DNA from: Chloroflexota bacterium
Lineage (GTDB): Bacteria > Chloroflexota > Anaerolineae > Anaerolineales > Villigracilaceae
Direction: 5' to 3'
Assembly (NCBI GenBank): GCA_016866215.1
Contig: VGNE01000002.1
Coordinates: forward strand, 1-64,000
Length of the DNA: 64,000 nucleotides
In this document: piece by piece, positions 6,797 to 14,636 of the stretch
How the letters are laid out: every line of letters begins with the position of its first letter
How positions within the stretch are numbered: position 1 is the stretch's first letter
Made by a program: the position numbers and the translations under genes
The notes under the pieces: generated by a model
The model's database searches: none
The model's input: only the letters and a program-made list of their open reading frames with translations
What the model was told of the DNA's origin: nothing

Positions 6797-8422
6797 ATGA
6801 AAACCAAGATTGTTTTGATTATGTTCGTGCTGATTCTTTCAGCGTGTGGAATGCCGCTCGAAGCAGGATCAACTATCCCGTCGAATGAGGCGGTGAATTC
6901 GGAGGATAACGTCGCTGCGGTGGATTCTGTTCCAGCGGCGAATCCATCCACGAGTGCAGTATCCACATTTTTGACATATCGCATCGTTGACTCTAATCAA
7001 GCGGCCTGCTACGACAACAACCAGCTTGTTCCCTGCCCCGAGCAGGGTTCAGCGTTTGCTGGGCAGGATGGAAATTATCAAGGTGCAACTGCTTCGTATC
7101 AGGATAACAGTGATGGAACCGTGAGCGATCTGGTGACGGGCTTGATGTGGTCTCAATCGGCGGACTTGAATGGCGATGGGACGATCAATGCCAGCGACAA
7201 GTTGAGCTATACAAATGCCATGAACGGCGCGGATTCGTCCACGCTGGCGGGGTATGACGATTGGCGTTTGCCGACCATCAAGGAGCTTTATTCGCTAATC
7301 CTGTTCGATGGTACGGATGTAAGCGCCTGCCCCGGCGGCTCCTGCTCTGCCACACCGTTCATTGACACGCGCTATTTCGACTATGCCTATGGCGACACCA
7401 GCGCGGGCGAACGTGTGATCGACGCGCAGTTTGCGACCAGCACAAAATATGTCAGCACCACGATGAACGGCGATGAGACTCTATTCGGTGTAAACTTTGC
7501 CGATGGGCGTATCAAAGGTTATGGACTGAGCATGCGCGGCAGCGATAAAACCTTTTTCGTTCTGTATGTGCACGGCGGAAATAATTATGGCGTGAATGCT
7601 TATGGAGATAACGGCAATGGTACCGTGACAGACAATGCTACAGGTTTAACATGGATGCAGGGCGATAGCGGCACAGGCATGAATTGGGAATCTGCTCTGG
7701 CATATTGCGAAGGATATTCAGCGACAGGCTCGGATGATTGGCGTTTGCCTAGCGTGAAGGAGTTGCAAAGCATTTTGGATTATTCCCGCTCGCCCGCCAC
7801 AACCAACTCCCCCGCCATTGACCCGATCTTCGCAAGCACAGCCATCAGATCAGAAGACGGCAGCACAGATTATCCCTTCTATTGGTCGAGCACAACTCAT
7901 GCTTCCTCCAACGGCGGCGCGGACTTTGCAGCGTATGTTTCGTTCGGTTCGGCGTACGGATACATGTCTGGCCCCAATGGCGATACGGCGCAATTGATGG
8001 ATGTCCACGGTGCAGGCGCACAGCGCAGCGACCCGAAGACAGGCAGCGCTTCGGAATATCCAGAAGGACATGGCCCGCAAGGTGATGTAGTGCGCATTGA
8101 TAACTATGTCCGCTGTGTGCGCGGCGGTGAAGCAGCTTATGTTTCCGGCAACACCACCGTAACCACACGCCCCAGCATGAACATTCAGGATGGTGGCACA
8201 TCGGGTCTGCAACCTGGTCAGGGACAGGCAACTCAAAATGCTGGCGGTCCTGGTGCAGATAGACAACCTCCGCAGGAAGCGATCTCTGCCTGTGTAGGTC
8301 TAACACTGGGAACTGCATGCAGTATCAACACCCCAAATGGAATTGTGAACGGGACATGCGGCACACCGCCCAATTCAACGCAGATAGCGTGTATGCCTGC
8401 AGGCGGGGCGCCAAGTCCGTAA
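6797..8422 (+). CDS. DUF1566 (Lcl-type) lipoprotein with C-terminal four-Cys module
   Basis: The ATG at 6797 is chosen because an AAGGAG Shine-Dalgarno precedes it and it opens a lipoprotein signal peptide (IVLIMFVLILSAC). The 541-residue product has two DUF1566/Lcl_C repeats, each with the hallmark DDWRLPTIKELYSLI or DDWRLPSVKELQSIL (about residues 153-167 and 313-327). An Asp-rich DLNGDGTINASDKL loop resembles a calcium-binding dockerin loop. The C-terminus (about 489-536) carries a four-cysteine module closely similar to one inside the upstream glycosyltransferase. The product is anchored outside the cell. DUF1566 proteins are surface or adhesin-like, but the function here is unknown. Confidence 0.85.
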   Translation: MKTKIVLIMFVLILSACGMPLEAGSTIPSNEAVNSEDNVAAVDSVPAANPSTSAVSTFLTYRIVDSNQAACYDNNQLVPCPEQGSAFAGQDGNYQGATASYQDNSDGTVSDLVTGLMWSQSADLNGDGTINASDKLSYTNAMNGADSSTLAGYDDWRLPTIKELYSLILFDGTDVSACPGGSCSATPFIDTRYFDYAYGDTSAGERVIDAQFATSTKYVSTTMNGDETLFGVNFADGRIKGYGLSMRGSDKTFFVLYVHGGNNYGVNAYGDNGNGTVTDNATGLTWMQGDSGTGMNWESALAYCEGYSATGSDDWRLPSVKELQSILDYSRSPATTNSPAIDPIFASTAIRSEDGSTDYPFYWSSTTHASSNGGADFAAYVSFGSAYGYMSGPNGDTAQLMDVHGAGAQRSDPKTGSASEYPEGHGPQGDVVRIDNYVRCVRGGEAAYVSGNTTVTTRPSMNIQDGGTSGLQPGQGQATQNAGGPGADRQPPQEAISACVGLTLGTACSINTPNGIVNGTCGTPPNSTQIACMPAGGAPSP

Positions 8423-8437
8423 AATAAAGATATGTGG

Positions 8438-8469
8438 AAAAAGCGGCTTGTGAACACAAGCCGCTTTTT
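8438..8469. terminator. Bidirectional terminator between convergent genes
   Basis: Perfect 15-bp arms AAAAAGCGGCTTGTG (8438-8452) and CACAAGCCGCTTTTT (8455-8469) enclose a 2-base loop. A/T tracts on both sides make it work for the plus-strand lipoprotein gene and the minus-strand glycosyltransferase that ends at 8473. Confidence 0.92.
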
Positions 8470-8472
8470 TAA

Positions 8473-10212
8473 TTACTGAGTTTCTTTTGCTTTTTTGAGC
8501 AAGGCCTCATACACAGACTCGGGAATATCTGTCACTTTATAGATCTGGACATATTCCAGCCCGTTGATGGTAATTACCTTTTCAGGTTCCACTACGCCTT
8601 CCAACTCGCTCAGTATCTTTTTTACTTCAGGCTGCTTTTCACGCACAATTGGATACAAGACCAGATAATCCGATTCGCGGGTTTCTCTTACGATAGTAAT
8701 AAAATCACCATCCAGAACAAAAACACGCTTGAGAACCAAAGTTTCACCTGGAAAAAAGTAGGAGAATGTCCCCAAACCGCTGTAAACATAGACTTGCAAC
8801 TCATGTACATTTGGCTTTTGGGCAAGGTAGTCAGCTGCTTCAGAATATCCCTCTCCATACCCAAACGTAGCAGGCTCCATTGCCAATGGATTTTTGTAGT
8901 TGAAGTAATAAGGAGCGTATGGAAGTCCGATCCCAATTTGAACAAAGATCAAGACGATCAAAATACCAAAAGATACATATGTTCGATGCAACGGTACCCA
9001 AAACTTCTTTGCCTGCATCAATGCATATCCCCAGCCCAATCCGGCAATCACATCAAACGCCACATAGCTGCTGAGAATGTAGTGCTGGGAATCGCGTCCC
9101 TTTGCAAGTGAAAACATTACAATGAATAAACCACCAATTGCAGTCAAATAAACTACTAATGACTTTAATGGCGCCTTTAGTGCGTAATTATCTCTTGAGA
9201 AAAAGGGGAAAATAATAAAAGCCAGCCCAAACCATGTAATCGGAGTAGTAGAGGAAGCCCATGCACCTAGAAAATGTAATATTCCTTCAAACCCGCTTTC
9301 GAAGCCAAAACTGTCGGGTTCCAATTCTTGAGTCACTTCGAGGCGTGCCCCCTGAAACGCATAACTAAAAGCATTTCCATACACCTCTGATAACATTCTC
9401 TGTGGCGCCACCCACATGCCTGGCCAAAGGATGAAATATGCTAAAGCTGCAGATGCAAACCAAATCATAAAGATTTTCAATACATCCAAGATTCTGGCAG
9501 CAACGTTTTTCTCGCTTTGCTTAAACAACTCAACGAACAACATTCCCACCACCACCCCAACTACAACGATAGAAGAGGATTTTGTCAATTGAGACAAGGC
9601 AAACGCCAACCCGGAGAGAATTAGATACAAGGGCTTTCGCTCATGATTAAGGTAAACTTGCATCCCTAGAATGGAGAGCAATACAAACAGGGAAAGCATG
9701 CCCTCAAGATTCATCAGACGCGAATGCCCTAGAAAAAAAGGAGACAAGGAAACCAGTGCGGCAGAAAATAATGCAGTATTGGCATCCACAAGCAGACGTA
9801 GAAGAAAAAAAGCAGTAACGACCAAAACCGCCAACACCCCCGCATGGATGAATCGACTGTAACGGGCTAAATCCAAGGCCTCTTTGCCATTGTTACGCAT
9901 AAATTCTTCAAACTTTGGCTTAAGTGCATCAAAATACCCTTGTCCGAAACCGCGATATTCAGGAAAGTAGAAATGCATCGCAGTCCCCACGATCCACATA
10001 TTTGTCACGCCCGGGTGATATTCATAAATAGTGTTTTCAAACTCGAGATGGGCCAGCGCATAATAGAAATTAGCGCCACGAATCATCCAGCGTGGTTCGT
10101 CCACGTTGATCACCCTGTCATTCTGGATAAGCCATGAAGGCAAAATCAGCGCGAGCAAAAGCAGCACAAGCGCAAATGTATTTCGTTTTGATTGAGTCAT
10201 ATTATTTTTCAT
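8473..10212 (-). CDS. GT-C membrane glycosyltransferase (family 39-like), paralogue 1
   Basis: A 579-residue polytopic protein with about ten membrane helices and a soluble C-terminal domain of about 110 residues. The first external loop holds the catalytic-type acidic motif VDEPRWMIRGANFYYAL (about residues 36-52) and then EYHPGVTNMWIVG. Both are features of GT-C enzymes using lipid-phosphate sugars. It overlaps the upstream paralogue by 4 bases (ATGA). The two proteins share the loops GANFYYAL, FPEYRGFGQGY and FWPGMWVAP, so they arose by duplication. Probable role: sugar transfer to a lipid or protein outside the membrane. Confidence 0.82.
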   Translation of the reverse strand: MKNNMTQSKRNTFALVLLLLALILPSWLIQNDRVINVDEPRWMIRGANFYYALAHLEFENTIYEYHPGVTNMWIVGTAMHFYFPEYRGFGQGYFDALKPKFEEFMRNNGKEALDLARYSRFIHAGVLAVLVVTAFFLLRLLVDANTALFSAALVSLSPFFLGHSRLMNLEGMLSLFVLLSILGMQVYLNHERKPLYLILSGLAFALSQLTKSSSIVVVGVVVGMLFVELFKQSEKNVAARILDVLKIFMIWFASAALAYFILWPGMWVAPQRMLSEVYGNAFSYAFQGARLEVTQELEPDSFGFESGFEGILHFLGAWASSTTPITWFGLAFIIFPFFSRDNYALKAPLKSLVVYLTAIGGLFIVMFSLAKGRDSQHYILSSYVAFDVIAGLGWGYALMQAKKFWVPLHRTYVSFGILIVLIFVQIGIGLPYAPYYFNYKNPLAMEPATFGYGEGYSEAADYLAQKPNVHELQVYVYSGLGTFSYFFPGETLVLKRVFVLDGDFITIVRETRESDYLVLYPIVREKQPEVKKILSELEGVVEPEKVITINGLEYVQIYKVTDIPESVYEALLKKAKETQ

Positions 10213-11930
10213 AAATTCTCAAGCGCTTTAATGATCTCAGGCGGAATTGTATCGACCTTATAAATTCGCACATACTCATACCCATCCATCCAAATCACAT
10301 GTAAAGGTTCCAAGGCAGAGAGTACTTCCAGATACACGTCATACTTATCCAATTGAAACTGATTGGCATAGTACACCACTAAATAATCGGACTTGTTCAA
10401 ATTATCCAACAGATCTACGGCATGGTCGCCATCCACATAATAAGGTCGGAAGCTGATGGACTTGCCCGGGTAGAAATAGGAAAAACAACCGCGGCTATAA
10501 TATACAAAAGCGGTTGAATCAGCAGCATTAGGCAATTCAGCTAGATATTTTGCTGCAATCTCTAGGGTCTCCCCATACGGTTTTTGGGGATATTCGTTAT
10601 ACCAGCCCGCTGACTGAAGAATTGGATTTCTGTATGTGAAATAATACGGGAAGAAAGACGTTGCACTCAATATCTGGAAGAGCAGCACAAGGGCTAATCC
10701 GGCATACTGAAGTTTGGGTTTTGAGCTAAAAAAACGATCAGAAATCCAGTGAAATGCCTGAAGCCATCCCAAAGCGGCCAATAGGTTCAATGATATGTAA
10801 CTGGTAAGAATATAGTGCGGAGAATTTCGTCCCTGTGCAAGACCAATTAATAAAATAAAAGCAACGGCATTCGTCAGCAGCAGCGTGAACAAAAGCCTAT
10901 TTTGACGAACCAATTCTCGGTTAAGAGTGAACGGAAGAGCAAACCCCAGCAGAGCTCCCAACCATGTCAAAAGGGTGGTTCGATAAAAAACAACCTTTGC
11001 TACTTCCAAAATATTGGATGGAGCAGTATTCAAACTGAATTGTGAAACATTTAAATCTTCAGTAACCGTAAGCCGCGCACCTTGAAAAGCATAACTAAAT
11101 GCATTTCCATATACTTGATATAACATTTTCCCAGGCGCCACCCACATCCCTGGCCAAAAGACAAAATATGCCACCGCCAGCATTATCAGCCAGAAGATAA
11201 AGGGTTTCGCAGAATTCAGAAATGCCTTTCCCCATCCTAGCGGACGCTCCCAGATCACCTGAGCAATCAATAAAATCCCAATTGCAGCCAACATGGCAAT
11301 GGCAGATGATTTCGATAATTGAGCCAAAGCGGCTGCAACCGCAGAAATCAAAAGAAAGATAAACCTACGGTCTTTCAAAAAGTAAACAGCAAACGCAACC
11401 AATGAAACAAGCACAAAAATCGCGACCATAGCTTCATGCGTTAACATACGCGTCAGCCCAAGATAGTAGGGGTCAAACGAAATGAACACCACTGCAAACA
11501 CAGCGCCAATTTTTGGTAAAAAATATTGAAGCAAAAAATATAAAACCAGAAAAAAAACAAGCACTACCAAAACCTGAATCACTCGCGAATAGGTCAACAG
11601 CACCAGCGGGTCGTATCCTTTGCCATACATAAACGGATCAAGGCGGCCTTTTTCATAATCGAGATAGCCCTGACCAAAGCCGCGGTATTCAGGGAAGTAA
11701 ATCAACATGGCAATGCTGATGATCCACATGGTGGTGACAGCGGGTTGATATTCGTAGACTGTGTTCTCAAACTCCCTCTGCCCAAGCGCATAATAAAAAT
11801 TTGCGCCCTGGCTTAACCAGGACGGTTCGTCGAGTGTGACAAATGAGCCGATCATTGGGATGCGAGGCGCCAGAAATACAACGATCAATACAATGTAAAT
11901 TGCGCTATCGGTTATTTTTTTGCGATTCAT
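10209..11930 (-). CDS. GT-C membrane glycosyltransferase (family 39-like), paralogue 2
   Basis: The frame is open upstream to 11993, but the ATG at 11930 (MNRKKITDSAIYIVL) is preferred. It starts right at the first membrane helix, and the upstream residues look non-coding. The product is 573 residues, with about ten helices and the GT-C loop DEPSWLSQGANFYYALGQ followed by EYQPAVTTMW. It shares extended blocks with the downstream paralogue, to which it is coupled by a 4-base overlap. A soluble C-terminal domain (about 460-573) ends in YVRIYKVDTIPPEI, similar to the paralogue's YVQIYKVTDIPESV. Confidence 0.82.
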   Translation of the reverse strand: MNRKKITDSAIYIVLIVVFLAPRIPMIGSFVTLDEPSWLSQGANFYYALGQREFENTVYEYQPAVTTMWIISIAMLIYFPEYRGFGQGYLDYEKGRLDPFMYGKGYDPLVLLTYSRVIQVLVVLVFFLVLYFLLQYFLPKIGAVFAVVFISFDPYYLGLTRMLTHEAMVAIFVLVSLVAFAVYFLKDRRFIFLLISAVAAALAQLSKSSAIAMLAAIGILLIAQVIWERPLGWGKAFLNSAKPFIFWLIMLAVAYFVFWPGMWVAPGKMLYQVYGNAFSYAFQGARLTVTEDLNVSQFSLNTAPSNILEVAKVVFYRTTLLTWLGALLGFALPFTLNRELVRQNRLLFTLLLTNAVAFILLIGLAQGRNSPHYILTSYISLNLLAALGWLQAFHWISDRFFSSKPKLQYAGLALVLLFQILSATSFFPYYFTYRNPILQSAGWYNEYPQKPYGETLEIAAKYLAELPNAADSTAFVYYSRGCFSYFYPGKSISFRPYYVDGDHAVDLLDNLNKSDYLVVYYANQFQLDKYDVYLEVLSALEPLHVIWMDGYEYVRIYKVDTIPPEIIKALENL

Positions 11931-12012
11931 AAAGCGGATTATATCATGGGCATTTTGTGCGGATTTTGAGCATACTCTTGATGGTAAAATCACTACTCAT
12001 CGGATTTTAAAC

Positions 12013-14034
12013 GTGAAAAACATATTCAATAAATTTTTTCAAAAAGAAACCAACTTCGTTCCTGCAATTCTGTTTCTGGTGGTTCTGCTGGCATACGGAT
12101 TGCTTATCCCCTGGATGGGATTTTATTGGGACGACTGGCCCTTTGCCTGGTTTCTGCAGCTTTTCGGGCCGGTTGAATTTATTGAATCGTTTCGTCCATT
12201 TCGCCCGTTTCTCGGGCCGATTTTTCAATTGACCACCACCCTCTTTGGAGGCGATCCTTTTACCTGGCAGGTCATTGGATTAATCACCCGCTTCCTGCTC
12301 TCCCTCGAAGTTTGGTTTGTGTTCCGATTGATCTGGCCCTCTCAAAGGCAGAACTTGATGTGGGTGGTCCTTCTCTTTACCGTTTATCCCGGTTATCAAC
12401 AGCAATGGGTTGCATTGACTCACGTTAATCAGGAATTAATTCCTCTTTTCTTTCTTCTTTCTTCTTTCATTGCAACGGCATGGGCGCTTCGGAATGGACG
12501 TTACGCGAAACGCCTGACAGCTCTTGCCATCATCCTGCAAGCAATGGGACTTTTCTCAACCGAATATTTTTTCGGTCTCGAAATTTTACGCTTCTTCTTC
12601 CTGCTTGCGATTTTCGCCGAAACGATAAAAAATCGAAAAGAATTATTACAAAAAACAGGCTTGCAATGGCTTCCATACTTTATCGTGTGGATACTCAACG
12701 CCGTCTGGATATACGCTTATCATCAATCCGCGGCTTACAGTTCATACGGCATCAGCATTTTATCCGGCACAATACTCTCCCCGCTCGCGCTTGGGAATGA
12801 GATTATCACGACCCTTTCCCTTTCGGGTTTTCAATCGTGGCTGGGAACATTTAATATCTTCGCTGCAATTGATGGGACAGTGACCCAATCAATTGCCTTT
12901 GTAATTCTAATATTTTCAACCTCGGCAATCTTTATTGTGATGAGATTCTCGCAAATTGAAAAAACAGAGGCAAACGCAGATCAGGACGAACATTGGGGTT
13001 TATGGGCTGTGACAATTGGCTTGGCCGCGATCTTCGCAGGCAGACTGCCCTCCTGGGCGGCCGGCTTGCCTCTGAAACTTGAATTCGATTATGACCGTTT
13101 CTTTGTCTCGATCATGCTTGGGGCGAGTCTATTTATCGTTGGGCTGGCAGCTTTGGTGTTAAAGGAAGGAAAGCGCAAGATCGTCATCCTGAGCCTGCTG
13201 GTCGGGATGTCCACCGCTTATCAATTCTCGATTGCCAATACGTATCGGCGTGACTGGGCGAATCAGCGAAACTTCTTCTGGCAGCTCGCCTGGCGCATAC
13301 CTGCAATGGAAGAAAATACGGCTCTGTTAACCTATGAACTACCACTCAAATATGTTTCAGATTTGCAGCTCACCGCGCCATTAAACTGGATTTATGCACC
13401 AGATTTAAGTGACCGTGATCTTCCATATGTCCTGTTCTATCTCAAAACAAGATTCAATTCTGCCTCACTGAAAGCGGATGAGCCAATTCAACTCCAATAC
13501 CGCACGGTCAATTTCAACGGCTCAACCTCGAACAGCGTGGTGATCTATAAAGAAGCGGATGGCTGTCTGCGAGTGCTCGACCCAATCTATGGAAATGCAG
13601 AGACGGTGCCGGGCGCGAATATCTATCTGGTTAATGCCATCTCACTTTCCAATCCTGATCTCATTAAAACAGATAGGACTGATCTTGTTTTGGATGAGAC
13701 TCTTTTTGGCACTGAACCAACCCACGATTGGTGCTATATCTATACAAAGGCCGAACTGGCTCGCCAGCAAACTGATTGGAAACAGGTAGTAAAACTATAC
13801 AACCAGGCACAGAGTGCTGGACTCAGCGCCTCCATGCCAGTTGAAAATTTACCATTCATTGAAGCCTTCGCGTTGACTGGCGATACAGATATGGCCGTTA
13901 AGTTAACCGGGCGCACGATCAAAGGACAGAAACCTTTGTGCCCGGCGCTTTACACCCTTTGGGAACGTATTTCGCAGATACAAGGGGCTTCGGATGACGT
14001 TGAAAATATCCTTCAGGATGGGTGTAAACCATAG
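12013..14034 (+). CDS. Polytopic membrane protein, GT-C-like fold with helical C-terminal domain
   Basis: The GTG at 12013 (VKNIFNKFFQKETNF) is preferred over upstream in-frame starts because those would run through the divergent neighbour's 5' end. The product is 673 residues with about ten membrane helices. The first loop (MGFYWDDWPFAWFLQLF, about residues 37-53) has the paired aspartates typical of GT-C enzymes. Residues about 440-673 are soluble and include short helical TPR-like stretches. No precise family is recognised. It is divergent from the two GT-C paralogues, so a role in the same surface-glycan system is likely but inferred. Confidence 0.7.
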   Translation: MKNIFNKFFQKETNFVPAILFLVVLLAYGLLIPWMGFYWDDWPFAWFLQLFGPVEFIESFRPFRPFLGPIFQLTTTLFGGDPFTWQVIGLITRFLLSLEVWFVFRLIWPSQRQNLMWVVLLFTVYPGYQQQWVALTHVNQELIPLFFLLSSFIATAWALRNGRYAKRLTALAIILQAMGLFSTEYFFGLEILRFFFLLAIFAETIKNRKELLQKTGLQWLPYFIVWILNAVWIYAYHQSAAYSSYGISILSGTILSPLALGNEIITTLSLSGFQSWLGTFNIFAAIDGTVTQSIAFVILIFSTSAIFIVMRFSQIEKTEANADQDEHWGLWAVTIGLAAIFAGRLPSWAAGLPLKLEFDYDRFFVSIMLGASLFIVGLAALVLKEGKRKIVILSLLVGMSTAYQFSIANTYRRDWANQRNFFWQLAWRIPAMEENTALLTYELPLKYVSDLQLTAPLNWIYAPDLSDRDLPYVLFYLKTRFNSASLKADEPIQLQYRTVNFNGSTSNSVVIYKEADGCLRVLDPIYGNAETVPGANIYLVNAISLSNPDLIKTDRTDLVLDETLFGTEPTHDWCYIYTKAELARQQTDWKQVVKLYNQAQSAGLSASMPVENLPFIEAFALTGDTDMAVKLTGRTIKGQKPLCPALYTLWERISQIQGASDDVENILQDGCKP

Positions 14035-14183
14035 CTTTTGCTGTAGCTAACATCATTAACCACAAAAATTAGATTGGTATAGATTTTCACGGATAAATTC
14101 AAAAAAGCTGTCGCGCTTACAAGTAAATTGCTAAATAACCCAGGTTTTTTAAGGATTCCGCCCACCTTATTTCAGAACATGCG

Positions 14184-14320
14184 TGCTATAATGCAAATAC
14201 AGGGTAGCAAATTGCCCCAATCTGTGAAAGAGATCAGGGCATTTTGCAATAAGGTATGAAAACGTAATATCTTCTACGATGAAGAAAATTATACACGATT
14301 CATACCCCTTGTAAAAGGAG
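14184..14320 (+). promoter_or_regulatory. Promoter and structured 5' leader of the small YjzC-like gene
   Basis: An extended -10 box (TGCTATAAT, 14184-14192) predicts a start near 14199 and a leader of about 130 bases. The leader can fold into three hairpins. The first is GCAAATTGCCC (14207-14217) with GGGCATTTTGC (14237-14247), 10 of 11 pairs. The second is GGTATGAA (14253-14260) with TTCATACC (14299-14306), 8 of 8. The third is CCTT (14307-14310) with AAGG (14315-14318). The last hairpin covers the AAGGAG Shine-Dalgarno (14315-14320), so translation may be controlled. Confidence 0.5.
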
Positions 14321-14331
14321 TGTGAAAACTG

Positions 14332-14523
14332 ATGTCAATACCTAAAATCCAAAGACCTGGGCAAGTTGCTCCAACATCGGGGCAGTATGCAGTTGTTGGT
14401 CCAAAAGGCGGAAACACGGGAACAGAAGTTACCGTTGTTAAAGGCAAACCCTTGCCTCCAACACCCAAGTCAGGCCAAACTTTCGTTTTGGTTGACAAGA
14501 CGAAGCACAAAGGTGGTAAGTAA
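14332..14523 (+). CDS. YjzC-like small protein
   Basis: A 63-residue protein with a good Shine-Dalgarno (AAAAGGAG) 11 bases before ATG. The sequence shows PGQVAPTSGQYAVVGPKGG (residues 9-27) and EVTVVKGKPLPPTPKSGQ (residues 32-49). This is the pattern of small YjzC-type proteins found in many bacteria, whose function is not established. It ends with a basic KTKHKGGK tail. It stands alone between a membrane protein gene and the restriction locus, behind a long folded leader. Confidence 0.6.
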   Translation: MSIPKIQRPGQVAPTSGQYAVVGPKGGNTGTEVTVVKGKPLPPTPKSGQTFVLVDKTKHKGGK

Positions 14524-14545
14524 CAAAAGGCTTACCGAGTAAAAA

Positions 14546-14575
14546 GATGGACATCTCTTTATTGAGGTGTCCATC
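14546..14575 (+). terminator. 12-bp hairpin after the YjzC-like gene
   Basis: GATGGACATCTC (14546-14557) pairs with GAGGTGTCCATC (14564-14575) around a 6-base loop, with one G-T pair. No T run follows, so it may terminate weakly, protect the 3' end, or be bidirectional. Confidence 0.5.
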
Positions 14576-14601
14576 CTCCACTTACAATGCATGAAGAATT
14601 A

Positions 14602-14636
14602 TTGTTTTTTGCTAAATTGGAAGATATACTTGACTC
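14602..14636 (+). promoter_or_regulatory. Predicted promoter of res, leaderless
   Basis: TTGTTT (14602-14607) and TATACT (14625-14630) are separated by exactly 17 bases. The -10 box ends 6 bases before the ATG of the restriction subunit gene, and no Shine-Dalgarno is visible. Transcription would start at or next to the start codon, giving a leaderless mRNA. Confidence 0.5.

Noticed and set aside
11920-12012. Longer start (ATG 11920) for the membrane protein at 12013
   Set aside because: The extra residues overlap the divergent gene's start region and are unlike a signal or membrane segment; GTG 12013 leads straight to the first helix.
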